Source of the DNA: Symsagittifera roscoffensis
Lineage: Eukaryota; Xenacoelomorpha; Acoela; Convolutidae
Direction: 5' to 3'
Length of the DNA: 49,105 nt
Assembly: GCF_963678635.1 (NCBI RefSeq)
Contig: NC_087068.1
Location: 22,605,083-22,654,187, forward strand
Numbering within the stretch: position 1 is the first letter of the stretch; each line of letters begins with the position of its first letter. The notes under the pieces were generated by a model. That model was not told the DNA's origin and made no database searches. It saw only the letters and a list, made by a program, of their open reading frames with translations. Shown piece after piece: positions 19,010-29,040 of this stretch. The position numbers and the translations under genes were made by a program.

Positions 19010-19539
19010 AAATTTTAATTTTTCTCCAACTCCTTTTTCTAATAACCTCCAATGAAAACATAAACCCTTCCCCCCGCACAGGACCCCAAGATTTATTAGT
19101 AACACATTACGATTGTGAAGAAAACGAACAAAAAACACTACACAAATATGCAATAAATCAAGTATCACAATGCGAAACAGAACCACAAGCCATAGAAACA
19201 ACAAATATAATAGCGACACTTTATTCAAAAGCCCGAGCAACAACAGTTATAGGATATAAATTCACAGCAACATTTTCTGAAAAGAAAGTACATTGTTCAC
19301 AAGTCTCAAATGGAAATAAAAACCGACTTGACCACGAATCATTCTACCAGAGTAATATCGAACGACTTTTACATCTCAATCCCGAAGATTGTAAAAACGA
19401 GTTAGTAAGACTCAATATCACAAGAAATAAAAACACAGATAGAAAATTAGTATATTTCCAAGTTTTTTCAGATTCTGTACATCAAGCAGAACTTGAAAGA
19501 TATCAAGGACATATAAAATTAGATGAAAAATACCCATAG
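18997..19539 (+). pseudogene. env: env segment 1: signal peptide and N-terminal ectodomain of a chuvirus-like glycoprotein
   Basis: 180 codons. The N-terminal ILKILIFLQLLFLITS is a good signal peptide, which supports the start at 18997. The mature part opens with a VTHYDC motif and a spaced QVSQCE, then a VHCSQVSNG block. This cysteine pattern recalls the N-terminus of chuvirus-type (Jingchuvirales) class III glycoproteins, by recollection of the family, not by a search. The frame is cut by TAG at 19537-19539; homologous-looking sequence continues in the same frame for ~30 codons. Env would mediate membrane attachment and fusion of particles at the cell surface. Confidence 0.7.
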
Positions 19540-20695
19540 AACGGCGCACACGGAAGATTAACTTATGATATACACGATAAACACTGGATACCACACATTG
19601 GTATAAATGACCCATCAAACTGCAAAGCAGACACAAAAAAAAGGATATCAAGAAATCATGTTTTTCGATTGGAAAATACAACTCGAAAAAATACAACTCA
19701 CACGCGATTTATCTGACAACACCATGATCTATCAAGGAATTAGATTACCTTGTAAAAACGATCAAGGCTATTGTGACCCTACAACACGAACACAAGCAAC
19801 AATTGTTTGGTTCCCCGAAGACACATGTACAACATTTCAAGTAGCAAAAATACATGCTCGTATGATAAAATTTCACGAAAAATATTTTATACAATCAATT
19901 CCATATGAACAAGTCCATCCATCACGAAGACAAAGTTCAAATTTTAGAAACATACACAATATAGAAAATAAATTGACACGTTTTCAAATATATCAAGAAA
20001 CAGAACTTGCATGTAAATACAGAAATCCACTCCACAAAACACAATACTCCGAGATATTAGTCGAATACGAAAAAGGATTCGACATGACCACTGGAAAAGT
20101 AAAAATCGACCCATACGCCACAAGTCATCCCATAAACGAAGGAACATCATATATACCAGCTGACTTTCAAAAAAGTATTAGTCAACCTGGTGGACATCTA
20201 AAGCCCCATAACACTAGAAGAACACGTTTACAAGAACTATCACTAATGAATAGTACATATTTCGGTATCATCCACTATGATATTCACCTAGATATGAAAT
20301 TAGACTACACAATTAGCCGAATTTTTCAAGAAATGTCACTCTCTGAATTAGAAACACTTCACCAGCTATGCGAATTACAAAGAACACAAATCCTACAATC
20401 ACTTGCACTAGCAGTATTAAAAATACCCTACGCAGGATATTTACTATCAGGAAATAGATCAAATTTTTTAGACTATGAAGGAAACATTTTATGGTTTTAT
20501 ACCTGTACCAAAAAAGTATCACCACTATATGTTTTTGAAGATAAACGATGCTATAAAAGAATCCCTATCTTTTATAAGAATAAAGTACATTTCGTTGACA
20601 CGCTTTCAAGACGAACCTATTTTTGGGATACCGCAGTCCCATGTGGATCAGAAAATAGCCACAATGTAGTTCAACTGAACCCTGATGAAGATTAA
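19540..20695 (+). pseudogene. env: env segment 2: central ectodomain
   Basis: The frame changes in a run of eight A near 19634-19641; from there the +1 frame (first Met 19607) runs to TAA at 20693-20695. It holds paired-cysteine motifs (GIRLPCKNDQGYCD, WFPEDTC) and the stretch AGYLLSGNRSNF, then GNILWFYTC, KRIPIFYKNKVHF and WDTAVPC. That order is what I know from chuvirus-like glycoproteins. The sequence after the TAA continues in the same frame, so the three env segments belong to one ancestral gene of about 870 codons. Confidence 0.7.
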
Positions 20696-21613
20696 TATTA
20701 CCTTCTTACCCCATATCCCACATTAATGCAATCACTCAAAAAATTTTCACCTGAAAGCATCAGAGCTATTGCTCGAAACCCAAATATTGACCTACAATCA
20801 ATTGGAATATATTCAAAATCCGATATCCAACATCACATTAGAACACAACAATTCCAAGAATTACTAACACAAATGGACACTATACAAAGACAGTCAATTG
20901 ACCAAAACTTACGCAAACTTGCCGAAACCGCAGGCTTTGCAGATATTTATACACAAGACTATAGCGGATATTTTAAAGACATTAAAGACTATATATATCT
21001 AAACGGTAAAAAATATAGACCACAAGATATTTCACCTATAAATATTTTTAGCTTTGTTACACTAAAAAATGAAATTCTCGATTTTCTAGGATGGCCCTAC
21101 TACATCTTAGAAAAATTAACTATTTTATACGCAATGTTTAATTTTATAGGATTTGTTTTTTCGCTTTTAAAAGGAATCTATAATACATGCGCTATACACA
21201 CACAAGTAAATAGACAAGCAAGTGTAGCACGCATACTATTTGCAGGATTTTTTGGAATTTTTTCATCATCAATAAACAAAATTCTTTTAGACGCACAAAT
21301 AAAAGAATACAACACAAAAATAGCAACAAGACAGAACACTTGCGACGAAGAACATAACAATGTAGACATAACGCCTACAGCACCACAGTTACCACCCTTA
21401 CCACATAACCATCCACTATCACTGGTCCCACGAAATTTTCGAAATTTAGCAATAACACATAATCCAAATTTTAGACCAACCATATCACAAAGTCCCATTC
21501 AACATATAATGACACACCATCCACTAGATGAAAATACATATGAACAAATTATAGAACAACCCCATACCACCGCTTTTCAGTCTCAAAATAGAAATTTTTT
21601 TAGCCCACGATGA
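20696..21613 (+). pseudogene. env: env segment 3: membrane-proximal region, transmembrane anchor and cytoplasmic tail
   Basis: In frame with segment 2; first Met at 20726. A helical, charged membrane-proximal part (MDTIQRQSIDQNLRKLAE) leads to a hydrophobic anchor around 21115-21185 (LTILYAMFNFIGFVFSLL) and a second hydrophobic patch (ARILFAGFFGIFSSS). A Pro/His/Asn-rich tail of ~110 residues follows. A single anchor near the C-terminus after a long Cys-containing ectodomain is the expected layout of a type I fusion glycoprotein. The stop overlaps the start of the next ORF (ATGA at 21610-21613). Confidence 0.7.
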
Positions 21614-23085
21614 GCCGACAACTTGGATCCCTACACCGCTCAAATTCCCACCCGACCAACCTCAACACTCCAATTACAATAATTCCACTTTTTGCTTTCC
21701 CACCACCCGATTTCCCAACCAATAATGTAACATCAGGCATGAATTCAGACACTAATTCACATATCTCAGTTTTATACTCCATCTCACAACTCAATAACCC
21801 AGATATTGAAACCCCTGACGAATTTGCAGACTCTGAACCATCTCCATCCAATAATTTTCAAACCAACTCCTCAGTTTTTTCAAAACCCCCTTTTCAACCA
21901 ATCCCGCCAAATAACCCACTCCCATCGATTTCTACACCCTCTTATGCTTCACAAGTCACCCCAACCTACTCTTCATTTCATTCAGACCGATCATCCAATT
22001 CTCCAGATACTCCCCAAATCTCCCAGGAACTAGATAATTTTATCACCCTACAACAACAACCCTTCCACCTTGAACATTCCACTATGAATCAGATTTCATC
22101 CACAATAGAATCATCAAATCCACCTACCCCTACACCCTCTTCAGCTTATACCGCATCATTAGCACCATCCTCCACATCCACCGAGTCATCAAATAGCACT
22201 AATAGAGCTTATCGCACTTTTAAAAGAAAATTCCCGAACCATCCATTTCCAACAAAACCAGGAACAGCCCGTGAATATATTAATCATCCAAATCACACTA
22301 ACACGAAAGATTTTTTAGCCATCACCCTACCTTCATTTCCACAGTATACTTTAAACACCCCTAACGACACTAACAACACACGCAGTTTTGTAGATGAACA
22401 CGTTTTAATGCCTACACTTCAATGGACATCATATTATCATTTTACTAACCCCCTTTGCCTACCTTTATCTAATACTCACATCGATATAGAAAGAAATAAA
22501 GATATGCTATATCGACTCACCACACCATTATCACATAGAAAATTTACTTATATAGGATATAAAAAGTCACTAAAAACATACACTGCACCCCGAGCTAACG
22601 AATACACGCTAGAATATTACGATCACAACATCATCCGAACTAACCAAGACCAATTTTTAGATGATGACCGTTTCGCTAACCCACAAATCACAGAAAAATT
22701 TTTCATCAAAACACCATATGTATTTACACTCAATATATTTGATCGCAAATTCGACCACATCATTTCTGAAGCACTAACCGACACACAAGCTTACGAAAGT
22801 TTTAAAGAAAAATTTCAATTATTTTCACTAACCTTTCATTTCCTTGCACCACATGAAAGAGATTTGCACTGCTCACAAGACATTATGTTACGCACTAAAC
22901 AAACCCACACATATACATATTATCGCTTGATACAAAATCACTTTGATCTACACACTCCATCAAGACAACCACACCACCGATTTCAATTTATTAACTCTAA
23001 GTACACTTCACCATTTTTCTTAACTTCACATATTGCATCAAAGATACTAACCTTCACGGTTTTCTTCGCAATTATGATCCCATAA
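21610..23085 (+). CDS. last accessory ORF, Ser/Pro-rich head and folded C-terminal domain
   Basis: 491 codons. Residues 1-200 are disordered and rich in Ser, Pro, Thr and Asn. Residues ~205-490 look globular, with aromatic and charged blocks (EHVLMPTLQWTSYYHF, RKFTYIGYKKSLKTY, KFFIKTPYVFTLNIFDRKFD, SLTFHFLAPHERDLHC). I recognise no family. It begins within the env stop codon (ATGA), so reinitiation after env is possible. The end is probably not natural: between 23001 and 23085 another frame opens that runs on into the ORF at 23091, so a frameshift has likely truncated this protein by ~110 residues. Two poly-T tracts (near 23013-23018) are candidate slip points. Confidence 0.65.
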   Translation: MSRQLGSLHRSNSHPTNLNTPITIIPLFAFPPPDFPTNNVTSGMNSDTNSHISVLYSISQLNNPDIETPDEFADSEPSPSNNFQTNSSVFSKPPFQPIPPNNPLPSISTPSYASQVTPTYSSFHSDRSSNSPDTPQISQELDNFITLQQQPFHLEHSTMNQISSTIESSNPPTPTPSSAYTASLAPSSTSTESSNSTNRAYRTFKRKFPNHPFPTKPGTAREYINHPNHTNTKDFLAITLPSFPQYTLNTPNDTNNTRSFVDEHVLMPTLQWTSYYHFTNPLCLPLSNTHIDIERNKDMLYRLTTPLSHRKFTYIGYKKSLKTYTAPRANEYTLEYYDHNIIRTNQDQFLDDDRFANPQITEKFFIKTPYVFTLNIFDRKFDHIISEALTDTQAYESFKEKFQLFSLTFHFLAPHERDLHCSQDIMLRTKQTHTYTYYRLIQNHFDLHTPSRQPHHRFQFINSKYTSPFFLTSHIASKILTFTVFFAIMIP

Positions 23086-23090
23086 CCCAA

Positions 23091-23417
23091 ATGTATATTT
23101 TTTGCCCCATCACAAAGACCTTCAACGCAGAAGAATCCAGACCCTTCCTTATCCCACATGAATTTGTTCAACCTATAGAAATCCCCATATTAGAATTCAT
23201 CCACAACACTAAATATAACCACAAATTATATAATCTCATCCAAAACACACCTTATGATTTTGCAGTTGGCACTGAAGAACTAAAAACCATTAAAGCACTT
23301 CAATTGCTTTGGCCACTGCTTCAAACTAAAAACATCATTCGCATACTAGCAAAGTTACTAACAAATTCCGACATAATCCACGAAGTCTTCCCCCACGGTT
23401 TTTTCCCCGATGACTAA
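23091..23417 (+). pseudogene. probable C-terminal piece of the last accessory ORF
   Basis: 108 codons from the first ATG, but the frame is open from 23001. The content is globular (ILEFIHNTKYNHKLYNLIQ, TIKALQLLWPLL). It follows the preceding stop by only 5 nt in a different frame, best explained as the displaced C-terminus of that protein. A strong splice donor follows the stop immediately. Confidence 0.5.
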
Positions 23418-23418
23418 C

Positions 23419-23427
23419 AGGTAAGTA
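23419..23427 (+). promoter_or_regulatory. candidate splice donor after the last ORF
   Basis: CAG|GTAAGT, a perfect 5' splice-site consensus, lies directly behind the TAA of the last ORF. No partner acceptor is certain in the 3' region. Confidence 0.45.
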
Positions 23428-25008
23428 TAAATTTTCATATTCTTAACTAATAAATTTAAAATAAAACACTAACCATTCTTTATCCATGTTTTATTTAGAT
23501 TTTTAGTCTTCATCTCACGATCATCTGCAAAATACACAAAAGAAAAATAAAAAATAGAAAACTTCTTCAAATTATTCAAAACTCTAATAATCTTTTGCAC
23601 CAACTAAATTAAATAAAGTTCATACCAATGTAGTAATTTAATTTATAAATTATTTCCCTAAAAGCAGTAATTCTAATAATAATGAAAATTTGTAACTTAT
23701 TTTTTCCCCAAAACTAGCAGTAAAATTGAAATTCTATGTAGTAAATTGATAAGACAAAAATGCAGTACTAACCTTTTGATATTTCCATTCACTCGCACAA
23801 AAATTCTATCCAAACTCGCACAGCTCGCCCACGAAGAATTGTTTAAATAATGAATTTCAGTTTCAAGCTTTCACACTCAACAACTCTAACACACGATAAC
23901 AAGTTTCAAACTTTCCTTTAACCCGGTTGGAAAGGAATTATATACTAAACAAAACTAACCAACGCAGCTTACTAAACACCACAACACATAGAATAACAGC
24001 ATGACTAAGAAAAGGAAACCAACGGTACCCAAACCGGATTAACCCAGTTTAAAACTGGATAATTTATTCTTTTGAAGACTATTATAAAGTCTAAGAAAGA
24101 AATAATAAAACACAAAAAAGTCGAAAGACAAACCCATACCAAAAACAATTTGATTTTTGAAAAAAGGACACAACCAACGAAACATAAGAAAAACCACTAT
24201 AAACCCAACATAAAAAGTTATCACATAACAGGACCTCTCACAGAAACCGCACGAAATCATACTCTTACTCCTGGCCTAACCCACCAGAGAGGACGTCCTG
24301 AGCATGCTCTATAGCCGGCCTAACCCACCGCGCTACATCCACGCTTTGTGACCACACTTCTATTTTTAATAAGAGGTACTCAAGGGTGAGTAACTCTTCA
24401 AAATAACCGAACCAAAACAAAAAGCTTTTGTGAAAACAACTAACCAAAATCATAATTAAAACACCAAACTAATAAAAATTTTATAAAATGTAAATTATAC
24501 CTTGCAGTATATAGATCAGCATACAACACCAAAGACGAACATCCAAAGACAAAATGACCCCACTACACTCGAAAAAGAATGGCCAACCACAATCAATATG
24601 CCGCCCACAATCACAACTCAAAGGATTTAGAGTACGACTTGACTTCGCAGAAAAGGACTTCATTGAACTAGACCAATGACCACCTCCATGTTCAAGTATA
24701 CGTACAGATCCGAGTAACCAGGCATCCCCTCCACGCACAATCTCCACGCCATTCCCAGACAAGGTCAACCCAAAAGAAGTTCTCTACATGGAACAGAAAA
24801 ACCTGACATAGCCAACCATTCTGAAATCAGATTTGAGTTTGTTGCGAAAACCCAGTCGTTGTCATGAGAAGACACAGCGATTGAACCTGGAACTTCTCTG
24901 ACAAGAGAACCCAGAAGAATTATGATGTTCGCCAAAAATCAACGTCCATCATCCATCCTTTGAATTGCAGAAAGACTATTCTAAAAAACTCTGTAAAACC
25001 CGGATGGG
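23428..25008 (+). other. retroelement 3' non-coding region
   Basis: About 1.6 kb without a credible ORF. The G content rises towards the end compared with the A/C-rich coding part. Around 24270-24345 the minus strand reads GTAGCGCGGTGGGTTAGGCC, and GGTGGGTTAGGCC occurs a second time, resembling the 5' (A-box) part of tRNA-derived SINEs. The last bases before the 3' LTR (GGATGGG, 25002-25008) are the only purine-rich run that could act as a polypurine tract, and it is weak. Confidence 0.5.
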
Positions 25009-25410
25009 TGGAACCTGATCTAAACTACATTTTATGATTGGATAAATTAGATATTTTACCACTGTAAAGTATTTAATATTAACCAATCATGATCCATCTA
25101 ACTAACAACCCACTTATTTGTAAGTGCTGAAATTACTTGTAATTTCAGCACCAGAGAGATTTGAATTTAACTTAGAAATTAGTTGACTCTCCAAGCGAAC
25201 TTCAGCAGCCGCAATAAACCAGTATACCCTAGAGCCTAGCAGAGACTAGTTAAACAACCTGAGACTAGATAGTATAAGAGTAAGATTAGGATCGGTATTA
25301 GACTAAGAAGTTGCACGAATCTATCCGGCCGAAAATAAGATAGCGTGACGAGCAGACGGTGTACCCTATCCGAAATTACTCTATGATTTAACCACCTCGG
25401 TAATAACTCA
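25009..25410 (+). repeat. 3' long terminal repeat
   Basis: 402 bp, TGGAACC...AACTCA, matching the 5' LTR except for three substitutions and a missing 8-bp ATCTATTG. It carries the same hairpin (25124-25151) and AATAAA (25213-25218). Confidence 0.95.
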
Positions 25411-25414
25411 TTAA
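25411..25414. repeat. target-site duplication, right copy (TTAA)
   Basis: Directly follows the terminal CA of the 3' LTR and equals the TTAA before the 5' LTR. The interrupted 400-bp tandem unit resumes here. Confidence 0.85.
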
Positions 25415-25646
25415 CGAAAAACAGGATTAATTAAAAATGCTTGTCATACAATTTCATGAAGTTCCATTAACAAAAAAACATGAAAGAAAGGTTCTTTTCC
25501 TCCCCTTTCCCCCGCACTACAAACGAGCTTCAATTTTTTAGTGTAACGAGTGATTTTACGAGATTGATTATTGACCAAATATGTTTCTCGTGGCCTTATT
25601 AGTCTGTATGTCAGTTTTTGTACAATCGAACAATGTGAACGAAATG

Positions 25647-25872
25647 GGCTCTTTTCCAGTTTCCCCCCCTTCAAATTCATTTTTGAAAACCTTATTTAAC
25701 GTTGTCATAATGCAATGAAAATTGGCATGGTGAACAAATTGACAATTATGAACAGATTTGTTCTTCTTACTTTATACTTTACAGCGTAACATCACGCATT
25801 TAGCCGTAAAAACACGTAAAACAAACAGAAAAATCGATATTTTAAAAGGTGGGGGGAAAGTGGAAAAGAGCC
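25647..25872. mobile_element. hAT-like MITE, copy 2 (inverted relative to copy 1)
   Basis: 226 bp with terminal repeats GGCTCTTTTCCAGTTTCCCC and GGGGAAAGTGGAAAAGAGCC. It is flanked on both sides by the perfect 8-bp direct repeat ACGAAATG (25639-25646 and 25873-25880). Eight-bp duplications are typical of hAT transposases. No ORF, so it is non-autonomous. Confidence 0.85.
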
Positions 25873-25880
25873 ACGAAATG

Positions 25881-27780
25881 TTAACTATAAAGTTTTGCAG
25901 GTGGGGGAAATTAAAAAGAGCCAAAAAGTTTTGTATGAAAATCTTGTGACAAGCTTTTTTCCTTGTACCTTTTTTTTGTTTCGCTCTATATATATGTGCT
26001 TCGCCCTGAACACAAATACCCGAATTTTTCTACCAACAGGTTAATTGGCATTGAATTGCTGATATAACTACGTATTGCTAGATACCAAGTCAGATAAAAA
26101 TTGATTGTAACTCAAAGTTATATCTAAAAAAAATATAACTTTTTGGATATAGCTACGAGGCCTCTGTTTCAAAAAACTCAGACGTTGAAAACTGTGGCCG
26201 GTTTTTTTGGTTAGATTCAGCCTCAGTTAGAACCTTCAAAATGACCCGTTGATTCTTTTGCTTAAACACGTGCGTGGAGTACGTTATAAGCAAAAACAAA
26301 TCGTAAACTTGGTTTAGCGACTAAAATAAGCAACAAAAAAAACTTCCTCCTATTTAAAATTTTTGTATGGAGTATAGAGAAAACGTTTATTTTATAATTT
26401 TCAATGATAAACGTAAGATCAGCATTTTTCTATAAAACCCATGCATGGAATAAAATGATAAGCATTTTTTAATGGAAATACATGATAAGCAAATTTCTCT
26501 ATGAAGGTTATTCCGGGCAGACACAAAAAATTTTGAGTTCAAACTCGGATAGAAAAATTTAGTTGAGCATGTTTTGAAAAAGTTCAAAAACATGCTCAAT
26601 TTCCAACTTTTGTAATTAAAGGATTTCAGGTTGTAGTTTAATTTTATACAATTCGAATTAAGATTTTTGAAGAATATTTTTAAATTTTATTGGAATAATT
26701 CGTCTAATTTTGCAAATGTAATGATTAAAGCTTAGTTTTTCAGTGTTATTGTCAAAATTTTGTCAATAGAGTCAATTAGCTTGAGATGTTTTCCATGTGA
26801 TGTTCACATAAAACGAAAAACAATTATGTACATCTGAAATTTTTTTTAGTTCATGTTTTTCAGTGCTAACCTTTGTTACTGGCATTGCTTCCCTCCTACC
26901 GAAACCCTATGGGCTGTCGTTGCGTGAATTTTTTATTTCTACAGATATTTTTAAAAGGCGTTTCTGCTAGCAATTTTTATACGTCAAAATAATTGAATTG
27001 ACAAACTCAAGAGTAACAGCGAGCATACGAAGGAAGGCAACTTCACTCACAGTTTCATCATGAAATTTATTTTGTTTTTTGTATGATATTTGTCTGTGAA
27101 AAACATAACCACAGTTCTACCAGCAATAAATTGGTAAACTTTTTATCACACTTTTCACAAACCGGAGAAAAAGGAAAATGATCAACAAAACAGGAAACTC
27201 AAATCAAAGGGCAGATAGTAACTTTGGTTTGAAGTTTTTTTAGAGATAAAAATCAGTAGTGTGAAAGTGTAAGTGATTTGTTTTTTTTTAATTTTCATAT
27301 AAATTACTCTTTGCAAGCAAAAGAGAAATTTAGTTTGAAAAAAATGTTGTCAAAGAGCTTTCTCAATTGATTGAATTGGCGTCATCCTATTATTCGTTTG
27401 GGAAATATTGTAGAAAATTTACTTCATCTCGACTGCTGTTGAAAATTGAAGATCATGAAAACGACAAAAAACCGTTTGCTCCATCTCAGGCAACAAATGC
27501 TGAGTTACTTTTCATGGGAAAGCAAGCATCAACACTTTACGTACGTTTCGACAGAAAAAAACGCCAAAAAACTTTTCAGGATTTGAGCCGTACAAAAAAA
27601 AACGGACAAGTTGTAGATTACTGAGCTTATTAACCGATGCCAGCATTTGAAGCATTGTTTCCGCGACTTTTTTCGCCAGGCCAGCATTTAGAACAATAAG
27701 GAAACGTGACACTAATTTTATGATCGTGAACGTATCGAATACAGACCAGCCAAGAATTACTTGGCTAATATTCGCCTTCT
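25881..27780. other. non-coding, nothing recognised
   Basis: AT-rich with scattered short frames. The longest (27367-27624, 85 codons) has no known motif and no splice or codon evidence. Confidence 0.5.
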
Positions 27781-29040
27781 GACCTGTACCCATATGCTAG
27801 AAACACTGAACGAACGAAAAAGAATCCCCGGTTTTTGTTAAAACTTGGTACAGAAGCAGAACAAAAAGTTACTCAGAAGCTAAGCAGAGCAGCATTAAGC
27901 GCTGGAATTTAAGAAGTACTTACGAAAACCAGTCATTTTTCTGAAAAAAGATTATATATAAGTTTATTGTGTTTCAAAATTTTATCGTAAAAATTACAAG
28001 CGTTCTCTGAGCAACGCCACTTCTCTATTTTTTAGCAGGGCACATAATGGCGCATTTTTGGCCGTTTTTCTCTTGAAGTGAAAACACCACAAAAGGACAG
28101 CAGGTTGGCCATTTGGCTCAAACCCTCTGCCCTGTACCCATAAGGCAGAATCACTGACATTTACTTAGTAAAACTTCTAATATCTAAAAATAATCATTCT
28201 GAAGGGAGAAAAATATTGCTCAGAAGCTGAAGGGAGCAAGGTTAAGCACTGAAATATGAGAAAGTGTACTAAAAACTTTTCGGTGTACATTACAGAAAAA
28301 CATTTATATATTTTTTTCAGTGTTTCCAAAAGTAACAATTCATTGGCGAAGACTTAGCACTGTATTTATCTGAATCACAATGAGCTTCTGCATCTTGTGA
28401 AAAAGTAAAAGCAAAGGTATGAGCCTGAAACTCTGGCTTAGTTTTTTAACCCGTACCCATATTCCAGAGAAATTGACACAGGTATGAAACAAAAACTCTC
28501 ACTCGACTATAATGAGTTATGTACGGTTGACTGTACTCATAGAGTAATTTCAGAAAAGGTACACCGTTTGCTCGTCACGCTATCTTATCTTCGTCCAGAT
28601 AGAATCGTGCAACTTCTTAGTCTAATACCGATCTTAATCTTACTCTTTTATCTCCTAGTCTCAATAGATCTAGTGTATACTGGTTTATGCGAATTAGTTT
28701 CCAGAAGAACAACTGTATTCTAAGTTTTATTCAAAATGCTCTGGTGCTGAAACTAAAAGTAGTTTCAGCACTTAAAAATAAGAGTAAATGTTAGTTATGG
28801 AAAATGATTGGTTAGTTAAGAATAATTTATAGAATTAGAGAATTTTATTTACAACCAAATATAAATTCTAGTTTAGAACTGGTTCCAATACGAAGATAAA
28901 TACAGAAGCAGACCAAAAAAACTCAGAAGCTTAACAGAGCAAAACTTAGCACCGCAGAACATGAGATTTCACACCAAACAACCATTCAGTTTTCTTTATA
29001 CAAAATATCTATGAACCTATTTTTTAAATTTCCAGAAATT
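27781..29040. repeat. degenerate tandem repeat of ~320-350 bp, three units
   Basis: The phrase CTGTACCCATA recurs at about 27784, 28132 and 28451 (CCGTACCCATA). After each comes a CAGAAGC/CTCAGAAGC block, AGCAGAGC or GGGAGCAAG, TTAAGC and an ATGAGA/TTAAGA segment. The third unit is split by the solo LTR at 28513-28887. Confidence 0.65.
28513..28887 (-). mobile_element. solo LTR of the same retroelement family
   Basis: In reverse complement it begins TGGAACC and ends ATAACTCA like the full element's LTRs, and it shares long blocks such as GATAGCGTGACGAGCA and the central hairpin. It is clearly diverged (many substitutions). No internal element sequence adjoins it, so it is a product of LTR-LTR recombination. 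The flanks ATAA and ATAC differ at one base, compatible with a decayed 4-bp target duplication. Confidence 0.85.

Larger units (their letters stand above)
6515..25410 (+). mobile_element. 18.9-kb env-bearing LTR retrotransposon / endogenous retrovirus-like element (Ty3/Gypsy-type pol)
   Basis: Two LTRs (410 and 402 bp, TG...CA ends) bracket the element, and a TTAA duplication flanks it. The gene order gag-zinc knuckle-protease-RT-RNase H-integrase is that of Ty3/Gypsy elements and retroviruses. A further ~6 kb downstream of pol encodes two small membrane proteins, a Pro/Ser-rich protein, a class III-like glycoprotein and a last accessory protein. At 18.9 kb it is two to three times the length of ordinary Gypsy elements. 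The LTRs differ by three substitutions and an 8-bp indel, so it inserted recently. Pol, env and the last ORF carry stops or frameshifts, so this copy is probably not autonomous. The coding strand is A- and C-rich and very poor in G. Confidence 0.93.

Noticed and set aside
24860-24925. Possible Pol III B box (GGTTCAATCG on the minus strand) pairing with the A-box-like block at 24270-24345
   Set aside because: It is about 550 bp away from the A-box-like block and lacks the final C of the consensus, so the two cannot be one tRNA-type promoter.
27367-27624. 85-codon open frame MIELASSYYSFGKYCRKFTS...
   Set aside because: No recognisable domain, no splice context, and length within chance for this region. 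I also considered an upstream R3H-type exon of the helicase-like gene, but the residues do not fit that motif.
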